A DNA stretch of 64,000 bases from Phycisphaera sp. (GTDB taxonomy: Bacteria > Planctomycetota > Phycisphaerae > Phycisphaerales > SM1A02). This document shows, piece after piece, positions 26,601 to 34,413 of this stretch; the first letter of the stretch is position 1, and the number at the start of each line of letters is the position of its first letter. The position numbers and the translations under genes were made by a program. Below the pieces are notes generated by a model. The model saw only the letters and a list, made by a program, of their open reading frames with translations, did not search any database and was not told where the DNA came from. The stretch lies in NCBI GenBank assembly GCA_016124975.1, contig WGMP01000013.1, positions 44,926 to 108,925 of the forward strand, written 5' to 3'.

Positions 26601-28803
26601 CACGCGCGGCGTCGAGCCCGATGTCGACGAGCAGGACCGCACGCTCGTCTTTGACGCCACGGGTTCCTGGAATGTGAACCTGTCGGGCACCTTTGGCCCC
26701 TACACGAACAACTCGCAGCAGCCCGTCGAGATCGTGCGCAACATCCTTCCGCCCGCGGGTGTCGGCGGCGGGCCGAAGGCGATCGTGGTCGACCGCTTCG
26801 ACAACGACATCAGCGGGCCAGAGGTCCGCTTCAACGAGGCCGCCAACCGCCTCTTCACCGACCCGCAGTTCCTGCCGCCCGAGAAGGCCTACAACTGGGA
26901 CATCAACCCCGCGCGGCGCTATGTGGCGGGCATCCGCATCCGCGACGACGACTTCTACATGACCTGGTGCCGCGCGAGCCGCATCTGGGCCTTCGACCTC
27001 GATACCTGGGACGACCCGAGCGTTCCGCTTGACCAGAAGCGGATCTCTGCCGTCGAGCGGTCTCCGCGCTATGTCTTCAGCATGGCCACCGAGCCCGTGC
27101 GCGCCACGCGCGCGCTCGAGGGCGTCGACACGGGCGGCGCGCGCCTGACGGGCGCGGGCGCCTACAAGGGCGACACCTTCAAGGTCGGACAGGACCCCGA
27201 CGGCGACGCCTCGGGCGCTGGCCGCTGGGCGAACCTCGCGTGGGTCGACATGTTCGGCCGCACGCTCCGCTCGAAGCCCGTCTTCTTCACGAACCTGACC
27301 GTGATCCCCGCGGGCGGCGACGAGGTCATCTCCGCGACCTCCCCGACCGAGCCGATGCCGTTCCTTCCTGCGCTCGGGCTTCCCGACGCTGCGGCCGACA
27401 TCTACTTCCAGGATTGCCACGGCGCCGTCGAGTACAACGGCACCACCTACGAGTGGATGATCGGAAACAAGGGCGCGAGCGCGGCGGACTGGAACCGCTT
27501 CAAGGATGTCGCGGTCGCCACGATTCCCTTCCAGATGACGCAGAAGGACGGCGACTTCGAGCAGATCGGCGAGGTCCTCGATGTGTTCCTGTGGGGCCAT
27601 GTCCTCGAGAACTGGGCCACGCCGAGCACCTTCCGCACCTTCTCCGAGATCATGCTGATCGAGGACGAGGACGACCAGTTCTACCCGGGCTCGGGCGTCT
27701 ACACGAACCGCCTCGAGATCCGCGCGCCGCAGGAGATCGACGCGGACGACCCCGGCACCGTCGTGCTCGGCCCGCGCTTTGAGCCGACGGCCACCACGGT
27801 GCCGCCGACCCCGATCGCAGGATTCGCCGCGTGGCAGCCCGCGCTTCCCGCGGGCATCGGCTTCCTCGACGCGCTGACGATCGACGGCTCGGGGCGCAAC
27901 AGCTTCGACCGCAACGGGAACAGCAGCTACGACACGATCGCGGGTAACCCAGGCATCGCGAACACCGACGAGGCGCTCGCCGAGGAACGCCGCTTCCGTC
28001 TCTCGCACGGCTACCTCGGCCGCAAGACCTCGGGCCTCATCAACCTGAACACGGCGCTGCCGGAGGTGATGCAGGCGCTGCCGATGGCGACGCGACTTCC
28101 GCGCGTGAACGGCATCACGCCGTACTCGCGCTTCGCCGACGCCGTGCGTCTTTACCGCGACCACCAGGTGCCCGGCGCGCCGTTCGGCATTCCGCTCGCG
28201 GCGGTGCCGAACTACCGCGACCGCGGCCTGACGCCGACGCAGCTCTCGAGCACCGCGCCGACCTTCTACGCGGGCATGCGCAATGAGCAGGGTTTCTCGT
28301 CGATCGGCGAGCTGCTCCTTCTCCAGCGCATTCCGCCCGACACGATTGCGCCGCACCTGCGCGCGGCCTACAGCGCGCGCTGGATGGGCTTCGACCCGTA
28401 CGCCGACCTCGCGGGCAACTTCAGCGGCTTCGACATCGGGTATTCGTGGTCGACCGACCGCACCAACCCGCGGCCGCGGCAGCTGCCCGCCGATGTCCTC
28501 TTCGGGATCGGCGGCAACACGAATGTGCCGACGAAGCAGCACGAGGAGCCGCTCGGCGACGCCGAGGACCTCAACCTCCTCTTCAAGGGCGTGTCGAACC
28601 TCGTCACCACGCGCAGCGATGTCTTCACGGTCTACCTGCGCGTGCGACAGGTGCGGCAGAACCCCGTGAACGGCCGCTGGGACGCCATGAACCCCGACCT
28701 GATCGTCGACGAGTCGCGCTATGTGCTGTGCGTCGACCGCAGCGAGGTGAACTCGCCGAGCGACGAGCCGAGGATCGTGTACTTCCAGCGCGTGCCGAAC
28801 TGA
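23605..28803 (+). CDS. Giant GspK-like pseudopilin, 1732 aa
   Basis: The N-terminus RTRRG^NTIVLVTAILVLLVIIATAFVG is prepilin-like but lacks Glu at +5, as in GspK, the pilus-tip subunit of type II secretion. Near residue 1480 the segment GLINLNTALPEVMQALP matches the helix-hairpin-helix part of GspK (INVNTA-evL-aL), and it is followed by GFSSIGELLLLQRI. Typical GspK has about 320 residues, so this protein is about five times longer. The extra part is rich in Asn/Asp/Pro/Tyr, with some calcium-loop-like stretches (NADGISDLFT, DSDGDGFTD). Position after GspH/I/J-like genes supports the call. CAGGAG precedes the ATG at 23605. Confidence 0.75.
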   Translation: MKPHAIKGTSSNRTRRGNTIVLVTAILVLLVIIATAFVGRTRAVRQISAAQQSSAGRDGRAESIARNVAAEIGEALFAKPVDTSDPFARTDNSVTPPVGVASSSWPRLAPALDAPRYSIDRDVLPVAGATNPVAGDGVPDFPYNIAPFETKAWTNWPDQFGGASPWPFGAGAPGGTLVDANGNAIGDGNPYGNPGMGDSRWLRSTEPVRVGVDQNADGISDLFTFSHWQHLSWLPSANNGWRVVADISDIGANVVDNMNEASAPPYAVAWPYEQWLPGVVPNPIANTADFISRRNQWFFDYPSVYANPALALPNFFRLRDLGRPTDEFKPDTARNVISRTFADSDGDGFTDSFWFLAPVGADRGVRTLVGVSVVDNSALLNANVATKFSFGYGADPSIGLNNPIDGTAGHTPADLALVTSNAEFEPFFDERNTVGFFDGPINQSATNPTGGTFPTYWTGTPQVALPNSQIRFDRERFGDRVNQLGNPINAPMSFLQAIGMRTANGLTDGGVPLAGLSLRDTTLPAPLQGSFESQRERLSYFKIAGLDPEKPAFGLTPFDAADEYELRALHGNNLPFSLSRFEQAVSYYSPSLQGVAAGDFQFLRASPMREESSEYLDQLDARQLLLDNRRKLTMFNGARNETMPPALWPSPYYEETFNYLNPRGTVPAPTSPDWAPFQQANRAEFERQKLKIDLRRPMFVGANGAPQITRNPFRGLQWRRDLARVLENSLARAIDANGDGVLDTWKSYFGTREADYNRTLSMIASFTANLDTASDEPVTLGTSGVALDLPLYPNQPIIDPSGYFPPQTDASPDPFDADRFYIGMEKQPFIMEVFVGVVWPKSDFNEAEWVSAGGQAPPAGQEELPPDVDDGGENFVDRTSSPTLIAAVQIANPYDTPISLGDIRLRFYGQNFNFTAAAIAAGSPPLSELVLPPATLGRPSTAIVYAVSGGAVGSYPAGAFRAAVLDFFDLERGEMQGTTFQPNTDTDGDGIIEHAALHDTRGVEPDVDEQDRTLVFDATGSWNVNLSGTFGPYTNNSQQPVEIVRNILPPAGVGGGPKAIVVDRFDNDISGPEVRFNEAANRLFTDPQFLPPEKAYNWDINPARRYVAGIRIRDDDFYMTWCRASRIWAFDLDTWDDPSVPLDQKRISAVERSPRYVFSMATEPVRATRALEGVDTGGARLTGAGAYKGDTFKVGQDPDGDASGAGRWANLAWVDMFGRTLRSKPVFFTNLTVIPAGGDEVISATSPTEPMPFLPALGLPDAAADIYFQDCHGAVEYNGTTYEWMIGNKGASAADWNRFKDVAVATIPFQMTQKDGDFEQIGEVLDVFLWGHVLENWATPSTFRTFSEIMLIEDEDDQFYPGSGVYTNRLEIRAPQEIDADDPGTVVLGPRFEPTATTVPPTPIAGFAAWQPALPAGIGFLDALTIDGSGRNSFDRNGNSSYDTIAGNPGIANTDEALAEERRFRLSHGYLGRKTSGLINLNTALPEVMQALPMATRLPRVNGITPYSRFADAVRLYRDHQVPGAPFGIPLAAVPNYRDRGLTPTQLSSTAPTFYAGMRNEQGFSSIGELLLLQRIPPDTIAPHLRAAYSARWMGFDPYADLAGNFSGFDIGYSWSTDRTNPRPRQLPADVLFGIGGNTNVPTKQHEEPLGDAEDLNLLFKGVSNLVTTRSDVFTVYLRVRQVRQNPVNGRWDAMNPDLIVDESRYVLCVDRSEVNSPSDEPRIVYFQRVPN

Positions 28804-28804
28804 G

Positions 28805-29842
28805 TCAGGGCCGGCCGTTGCCGCGCATCGCCGCAAGCCGGGCCACTGCGCGCTCGACGAGGAGCGGGTGGCCGGCGACGACGCCCTTGTTGGCCGAGAG
28901 CTCGCGTCCGCGACCGAAGTCGAGCGGGAAGCCCTCTGTGTCGACGACCTTGGCGCCCGCCTCCGACGCGACGAGCGCGCCTGCGGCGTGGTCCCAGATC
29001 TTCTCGCGGTAGTCGGGGCGCGTCGGAAGCCGCAGATAGAGGTCTGCGCCGCCGCGGGCGACAACGACATACTTGCACTGGCTGTCGAGGCGCGCGGGCC
29101 TGCCTGCCGCGCCAAGCGAGGCGAGGAGCTGCGCCGAGAGATCCTGCCGCGAGTGCGCGCTCTCGACCGACTCGCAGGCGCGGATGGGCTGGCCCGCGCG
29201 CCAGTCTGCGATGCGAAGCGGCGTCGGCTCGCCGTGGTCGCGCTCGATCCAGGCGCCGCCGTCCTTGACGGCGAACGCGACGCACCCGACGGGGTCGGCG
29301 CGGTCGAAGCGGTCGCCAGAGGCGGGGAGGTTCGGGCAGCCGACGACGCCGTAACGCACGGAGCCCTGCTCGATCAGTGCAAGCGAGATCGCGTACTGCT
29401 CGCCGCGGAGGAACCCCTTCGTGCCGTCGACGGGGTCGAGCGTGAAGAACGCATCCTTCGTGGGGGCGCCTCTCCCGCGGTCGATCGCCGTCAGGCACTC
29501 CTCGCGCGTCACGCGATGTCCGACGCCGAGCGCGACGGCCTCGACGACTTCGGCCAAGAGCGGCACGCTTTCGGGCGCGCGCAGCCGCGCAGCCTCCTCC
29601 TCGCCGACAAGGGGAAGCCCCGCGAGCGCGGGCGCCGTCGCCGCGAGGCGGCCAAGCTCGAGCGCGACGACCGCCTGGCTCGCCCAGTCCGCGACCGTGA
29701 CGGGGGAGCGGTCGTCCTTCTCGATCGCTGCGCCAGCCTGTGGCCCCGCCGCGCCGCGACGCGCCTGGACATGGCGCGTGGCGCGCATCGCGGCGCGCAC
29801 CGCGCGGAGCATGAAGAGGAGATCAAGGCCGTCGTCCTGCAT
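28805..29842 (-). CDS. 3'(2'),5'-bisphosphate nucleotidase (CysQ/HAL2-like)
   Basis: A 345-residue member of the lithium-sensitive inositol monophosphatase superfamily. Metal-site motifs are DRSPVTVADWASQ, GEEEAARL, LDPVDGTKGFLRG and WDHAAG. DGTKGFLRG with the aromatic residue and Arg is the HAL2/CysQ version, which removes phosphate from 3'-phosphoadenosine 5'-phosphate made in sulfate assimilation. It follows the SLC13-type transporter gene by 21 bp, which supports a sulfur role. It converges with the giant pseudopilin gene with almost no gap (1 bp) and no visible terminator. Confidence 0.8.
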   Translation of the reverse strand: MQDDGLDLLFMLRAVRAAMRATRHVQARRGAAGPQAGAAIEKDDRSPVTVADWASQAVVALELGRLAATAPALAGLPLVGEEEAARLRAPESVPLLAEVVEAVALGVGHRVTREECLTAIDRGRGAPTKDAFFTLDPVDGTKGFLRGEQYAISLALIEQGSVRYGVVGCPNLPASGDRFDRADPVGCVAFAVKDGGAWIERDHGEPTPLRIADWRAGQPIRACESVESAHSRQDLSAQLLASLGAAGRPARLDSQCKYVVVARGGADLYLRLPTRPDYREKIWDHAAGALVASEAGAKVVDTEGFPLDFGRGRELSANKGVVAGHPLLVERAVARLAAMRGNGRP

Positions 29843-29863
29843 GGATTGGTCCTCGCGCGGGCG

Positions 29864-31663
29864 TCAGGGAAGTTCGGCGGCGGGCGCCACGGGCATCGCA
29901 AGCCAGATCGCGACGACCGCGGTCGCGCCCACGAGAAGCCCGAGCGGCAGACCCACGCGCAGATAGTCCGTGAAGCGGTAGCCGCCCGGGCCCTGCACCA
30001 TCAGGTTCGTCTGGTAGCCGATCGGGGTCGCGAAGCTCGCGCTCGCGGCGACCATGGTGACAAGCGCTGCGGCCCGCGGATCGAGGCCTGCGCTTGCGGC
30101 GGCGCCCATCGCGATCGGGAACATCAGCGCGGCGGCGGTCACGTTCGAGAGAAGCTCGGTGAGGAGGAAGGTCGCAAGCCACAGGATCGCGAGCGTCAGT
30201 AGCGCGTGCCCGCCCGAGAGCGCGAGGAGTCCGTCCGCGATCGCAGCCGCGACGCCTGTCTTCGCAAGCGCGGCTCCGAGCGCGATCGAGCCTGCGATCA
30301 CGAAGAGGAGCCGCACATTGAGGGCCTTGCGCGCCTGCGGCCCCGTGCAGCAGCGCGTGGCGATCATCAGGCATGCGCCCGCGAGCGCGCCGTGGAACAT
30401 CGTGTAGCCGAAGGGCTCGAGCGCGGCGACGAGGACCACGCCCGCGAGGATGAGCGCCGCGATCGGCGCGCGCTCGTGGCGGATGGGCGCAGAGTCCTCG
30501 ATGCGGCGCACGAGCAGGAAGTCGCGCGACTCGCCGAACGCCTTCAGGAACGACTCCTGCGTCTCGAGAAGGAGCACATCGCCTGCGCGCAGCGTGATCG
30601 CGCCGATCTTCGTGTTCGACAGGCGCTCGCCGTTGCGCGACACGGCGATGACGACTGCGTCGTAGGTGTTGCGGAAACGCGCCTCGCGGATGGTGCGGCC
30701 GAGCAGGGGGCTCGAGTCGGACACGACCGCCTCGACGAGGAAGCGCCGGAAGCGCTCGTGCGCGAGTTTCGAGCGCTGGTCGGTGGCGTCGCCAAGCCCG
30801 CGCATCCGCTGGAGCGACACGACCGCGCGCACATCGCCGATGAAGACGAGGACATCGCCCTCCGCGAGGCGCGTCGACGGCTCGACGGGCGCGATGAGCT
30901 CGTCGCCGCGGCGGATCTCCGTGAGGTAGAGCCCATCAAGCCCGCGCAGGCTCGCCTCCTCGACCGTGCGGCCCGCGATCGGCGCACCCGTCACCTGCAT
31001 CTCGACCGAATAGCTGCGCGGGTCGGCCGACGCGAGCGGCTCGCGGCCCGAGTCGGGAAGCAGCCACCGCCCGGCGATGACGAGGTAGAGGATTCCCACG
31101 AACGCGACGGGAATCCCGACGGGCGCGAGGTCGAAGAGGCGGAACGATTCCCGCCCCGACGCGACCCACATCTCGTTGACGACGAGGTTCGTGCTCGTTC
31201 CGATCAGCGTGCAGACGCCGCCGAGCGAACCCGCGAATGCGAGCGGGATGAAGAGCTTCCCGGGCGCGATGCGCGAGCGCCGCGACAGGTCCTCGACCAC
31301 GGGGATCGACATCGCCACGAGCGGCGTGTTGTTGATGAAGGCGCTCAGCGCCGCGACAGGCGCCATGACGCGCAGTTGGGCGACCGCCACGCTGCGGCCG
31401 CGGCCGAAAAGCGCGGGGCCGATCCACTGGACGAGTCCCGTCTCGATCACCCCTTGTGACACGACGAGAAGCGCCGCGATCGTGATGATCGACGGGCTTG
31501 CGAGGCCAGCGAACGCCTCCTTCGGCTCGAGCACGCCCGCGAGGAGGAGCAGCACGATGCCGCCCGCCATGGCGAGGTCGCTCGCCACGCGCCCGCGCAC
31601 GAGGACTCCGAGCGTGACGAGCACGCAGAGGACGGCGAGGGTCGGCGGGAGGAACTCGTTCAT
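29864..31663 (-). CDS. SLC13-family anion transporter with two RCK_C (TrkA_C) domains
   Basis: A 599-residue membrane protein of the divalent anion:sodium symporter family. Hydrophobic helices cover residues 1-190 and 385-599; between them lie two TrkA_C-type domains of about 75 residues each (for example PIAGRTVEEASLRGLDGLYL and PLLGRTIREARFRNTYDAVV). The motif SPSIITIAALLVVSQGVIETGLV and FINNTPLVAMSIPVV are typical. This architecture is that of many sulfate transporters. With the CysQ-like gene 21 bp downstream, sulfate uptake is the most likely role, but the substrate is not proven by sequence. Confidence 0.85.
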   Translation of the reverse strand: MNEFLPPTLAVLCVLVTLGVLVRGRVASDLAMAGGIVLLLLAGVLEPKEAFAGLASPSIITIAALLVVSQGVIETGLVQWIGPALFGRGRSVAVAQLRVMAPVAALSAFINNTPLVAMSIPVVEDLSRRSRIAPGKLFIPLAFAGSLGGVCTLIGTSTNLVVNEMWVASGRESFRLFDLAPVGIPVAFVGILYLVIAGRWLLPDSGREPLASADPRSYSVEMQVTGAPIAGRTVEEASLRGLDGLYLTEIRRGDELIAPVEPSTRLAEGDVLVFIGDVRAVVSLQRMRGLGDATDQRSKLAHERFRRFLVEAVVSDSSPLLGRTIREARFRNTYDAVVIAVSRNGERLSNTKIGAITLRAGDVLLLETQESFLKAFGESRDFLLVRRIEDSAPIRHERAPIAALILAGVVLVAALEPFGYTMFHGALAGACLMIATRCCTGPQARKALNVRLLFVIAGSIALGAALAKTGVAAAIADGLLALSGGHALLTLAILWLATFLLTELLSNVTAAALMFPIAMGAAASAGLDPRAAALVTMVAASASFATPIGYQTNLMVQGPGGYRFTDYLRVGLPLGLLVGATAVVAIWLAMPVAPAAELP

Positions 31664-31705
31664 CGTGTCAGCGGGCGCACAGGCGCGGCACCGCCGCGCG
31701 GGCTG

Positions 31706-33235
31706 TCAGCGGGGGGCGGGCGGCGCCAGCTCGCGCACGATGCGGCGAACCATCGCCTCCTGCATGCTGCGTGCACGGGCGATCTGGTCGCCTTGCGCGA
31801 GGTTGTTGCCGAGGATGCTGAAGGCGATCGCGCGGCCGTCGGGGGCGATGGCGAGGCCGCTCAGCGTGCTCACTCCGCGGATGTAGCCCGTCTTGCAGCG
31901 CACCTCGACGGGTCCGTCCGCGAGGTCGGGGAAGCGGCGCCGCACGGTGCCTGTCTTGCCCGCGATGGCGAGGCTTCCGAAGTAGACGGGCGCGAGCTTC
32001 GGGTCGCGCGCGAAGGTCGCGTGCCACTCGGTGAGCCCCGACGCCGTGAGCCTGTTTTCCTGCGAGAGGCCGCTGCCGTCGTCGAGCGTCCATTCGGAGA
32101 GGATCTCGGGGCCGAGCACCTCGGCGATCGCGGCGCGCAGCGCGGCGCGGCCGTTCGTCCAGCTTCCCGACGCGAACGATGCATCGGGGCGCGTGTCCGC
32201 GGCTGCGGCGGAGACATTGGCGATCGCGGCGCCCATCCGCTTGAGGAGCGCCTCGGCGTAGAGGTTCTCGCTGTCTGTGTTCGCGCGCTCGAGCACCGTC
32301 GCGATCGGCGTGGCGTGGACGGGGGGGACGATCACGCCCGCAGCGCGGGGGTCGTCCGCCCGCGCAACGCGCGCAGACATCACGGCGACGCCATGCTGCG
32401 CGAGGCGCCGCTGCAGGAGTTCCGCCGTCAGGACGGGCGTGTTGTGCACGGTCAGGCCGAGCGGCGCGGTGGGGCGCTTGTCGACGTTGCCGCGGAGCGT
32501 CAGCGTGTTCGAGTCGAACGGGCGCGACGCCGAGAAGCTGAACTTCGCCTTCGCGTTCGAGGTCGCGTTGTTGCGCGCGATGGGCAGCTCGAAGGCGGGG
32601 GTGAAGCTGACCGACGGTTTGCCTCCCGATGCGGGATTCGGCGTGATGCCGACCACATTGCGGGCGAGGTTGAGGCCCCACACCTCGGCGCAGTAGGCGT
32701 TCGGATACTGCTCCTTCGGCCACGAGGGGTGGTAGCCCTCCGAGTCGAAGATGCGTGCGTCGACGACGAGTTCGTCGACGCGCGTCACGCCCTGGGCGCG
32801 CAGCGCCTCTGCCCAGAGCTTGGAGAGCTCCTCGATCCCGTGCGGGTCGCGCGCGCGGAGCTCGGGGTCGTCAAGCGCGGGGTCGCCGCTGCCGACGAGC
32901 GTGAGGCGCACGGTTCCGTTCGCGCGGTCGAGCCAGAGCGTCGTCTCGAAGCGGAAGTCGCTCCCGAGCGCGACAAGCGCGGCGCCCGTGGTCACGACCT
33001 TCATGTTCGAGGCGGGCGCCATGGGCGCGAGCGCGTTCAGGCCCGCGAGGTCCTGGTTGAGGCGCACATCGTGGACCGAGTAGGCGATGCGCTGCGTCGC
33101 GATGCCCGACTTGCGCGCGATCTCGGCGAGGTCCGCAGCGAGGTCGGCGCAAGCAACCGAAGCGCCGCCTGCGATGGCGACGACAAGGACGATGCAGGCA
33201 AGGACGGAACGGGACAGTCGGTCGTGGAAACGCAT
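31706..33235 (-). CDS. dacB: D-Ala-D-Ala carboxypeptidase/endopeptidase, PBP4 class (peptidase S13)
   Basis: A 509-residue periplasmic peptidoglycan hydrolase. It has a signal peptide (VLACIVLVVAIAGGASVACA). Active-site motifs are SNMK (Ser near residue 76), the SxN-type SEN in DSENLYAEALLK, and KTG in AIAGKTGTVRRRF. These identify the serine penicillin-binding protein class C. The ATG at 33235 is 5 nt after GGAGGA; an alternative ATG at 33253 adds six residues and lies 7 nt after a GATACT hexamer. A PBP gene is notable because planctomycete cell walls were long debated; this enzyme fits a peptidoglycan-containing envelope. Confidence 0.9.
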   Translation of the reverse strand: MRFHDRLSRSVLACIVLVVAIAGGASVACADLAADLAEIARKSGIATQRIAYSVHDVRLNQDLAGLNALAPMAPASNMKVVTTGAALVALGSDFRFETTLWLDRANGTVRLTLVGSGDPALDDPELRARDPHGIEELSKLWAEALRAQGVTRVDELVVDARIFDSEGYHPSWPKEQYPNAYCAEVWGLNLARNVVGITPNPASGGKPSVSFTPAFELPIARNNATSNAKAKFSFSASRPFDSNTLTLRGNVDKRPTAPLGLTVHNTPVLTAELLQRRLAQHGVAVMSARVARADDPRAAGVIVPPVHATPIATVLERANTDSENLYAEALLKRMGAAIANVSAAAADTRPDASFASGSWTNGRAALRAAIAEVLGPEILSEWTLDDGSGLSQENRLTASGLTEWHATFARDPKLAPVYFGSLAIAGKTGTVRRRFPDLADGPVEVRCKTGYIRGVSTLSGLAIAPDGRAIAFSILGNNLAQGDQIARARSMQEAMVRRIVRELAPPAPR

Positions 33236-33260
33236 GGCCTTCCTCCGCAACATGGGAGGT

Positions 33261-33266
33261 AGTATC
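33261..33266 (-). promoter_or_regulatory. -10-like hexamer of the dacB gene
   Basis: GATACT on the minus strand, 7 nt before ATG 33253 and about 25 nt before ATG 33235. Transcription from here would give either a leaderless message from 33253 or a very short leader holding GGAGGA before 33235. Confidence 0.4.
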
Positions 33267-33350
33267 GGCCGACGCGCATGAATTGCGCGAGTCAATCGGC
33301 ATCGGAAGCGGCGATGCCACGATCCGCCCGCCACGGCGGCGACCCGCGCC

Positions 33351-33378
33351 AAGAAAAACCGCCCCGCAAGCGGGGCGG
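33351..33378 (-). terminator. Rho-independent terminator (second) after tsf
   Basis: Read on the minus strand: stem CCGCCCCGC/GCGGGGCGG (9 bp, loop of 2) followed by TTTTTCTT. It lies about 130 bp beyond the tsf stop, before the dacB gene. Confidence 0.85.
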
Positions 33379-33427
33379 TCAAAATCAACATTCACGCCAG
33401 AGGGAGCCGCCGCAGCGGTGCCACGCC

Positions 33428-33456
33428 AAGAAAAACCGCCCCGCAGAGCGGGGCGG
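33428..33456 (-). terminator. Rho-independent terminator (first) after tsf
   Basis: Minus strand: stem CCGCCCCGC/GCGGGGCGG (loop of 3) followed by TTTTTCTT, about 55 bp beyond the tsf stop. It is the near duplicate of the second terminator. Confidence 0.88.
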
Positions 33457-33510
33457 TGGAAGGCATGATTCACGCCAGAGGAAGCCGCCGCAGCGGCGAC
33501 CGCTCAAACC

Positions 33511-34320
33511 TCACTCTTGCCCAAGCCGCACACGCACGAACTTCACGAGCTTGACGCCCTTCGGCACGACCTGGCCGACCTGCATCTTGTCGTCGCGGAC
33601 ATAGGGCTGGCCGAGGAGGGTGACTTCCTCGAAGAACTTGCGGAGCTTGCCTTCCGCCATCTTCTCTGCGATCTGGGCGGGCTTGCCCGAGGCCTGCGCC
33701 TCGGCGACGGCTTCCGCGCGCTTCGCGGCCACGACGGCGGGGTCGAGGCGGTCGGCGTCGATCGCCGACGGCGTCGGAACAGCAGCCGCGATGTGCTGGC
33801 AGATGCCCGTGCCCACATCGGCGGGGATCTCGCCGCCCTCATACTGGAGGACGACGCCGAGCTTCGAGTCGTGGTGGACATAGCTCGCGAACGAGCCGCC
33901 CTCGAGGACCTCGCCGCGGGCGAACGAGATGTTCTCGCCCGTCTTGAGGCGCACGACATCGACGCGGTCGGTGATGGCCTGGTTGGCCGTGATCGGGCCG
34001 GCGGGGTGGCCGAGGGCGAGCTTGGCGACATCAGCCGCCATGGCGCGGAACTCCTCGTTGCGGGCGGTGAAGTCGGTCTCCGAGCGGATCTCGACGATCG
34101 CGGCCTTGCCGTTCGCCATCGCGACGGCCACGCAGCCTTCGCCCGCGGCGCGGTCGGTGCGGGCGTCCATCTTGCCCTTCATCTTCTCGCGGATGAGCTT
34201 CTCGGCGGCCTCCATGTCGCCGTTCGTCTCGACGAGGGCGTTCTTGCAGTCGCCCATGCCGAGACCCGTGCGGTCGCGGAGCTTCATGACATCCTTGGGG
34301 CTGATATTGACAGTGCTCAT
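33511..34320 (-). CDS. tsf: Translation elongation factor Ts
   Basis: A 269-residue EF-Ts, the nucleotide exchange factor for EF-Tu. The N-terminal KLRDRTGLGMGDCKNALVE is the family signature, and the core motif TDFTARNEEF is present. The ATG at 34320 has AGAGGA just upstream. It lies 93 bp after rpsB in the usual rpsB-tsf order. The gene ends close to a pair of terminators, so rpsB and tsf form a complete transcription unit. Confidence 0.97.
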   Translation of the reverse strand: MSTVNISPKDVMKLRDRTGLGMGDCKNALVETNGDMEAAEKLIREKMKGKMDARTDRAAGEGCVAVAMANGKAAIVEIRSETDFTARNEEFRAMAADVAKLALGHPAGPITANQAITDRVDVVRLKTGENISFARGEVLEGGSFASYVHHDSKLGVVLQYEGGEIPADVGTGICQHIAAAVPTPSAIDADRLDPAVVAAKRAEAVAEAQASGKPAQIAEKMAEGKLRKFFEEVTLLGQPYVRDDKMQVGQVVPKGVKLVKFVRVRLGQE

Positions 34321-34413
34321 AGGTTCCTCTTTCTGACGGAGCCGCCGCGCAGGGCGCTGGCGCCGCGTCGAACTGTGCGTGGAATGCTTGCCCGATCGCT
34401 CGGGCACTCGAGA

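Larger units (their letters stand above)
33347..33503. repeat. Two tandem copies (77-bp period), each with a terminator hairpin
   Basis: Copy 1 starts near 33347 and copy 2 near 33424. Each has AAGAAAAACCGCCCCGC, a hairpin, a short variable segment, then CACGCCAGAGG-AGCCGCCGCAGCGG. The copies differ mainly in the 15 bp after the hairpin. Confidence 0.85.

Noticed and set aside
23590-29115. Minus-strand ORF of 1841 aa
   Set aside because: It lies opposite the giant GspK-like gene, is rich in Arg/Val/Ala/Asp, and has no domain pattern; a shadow ORF.
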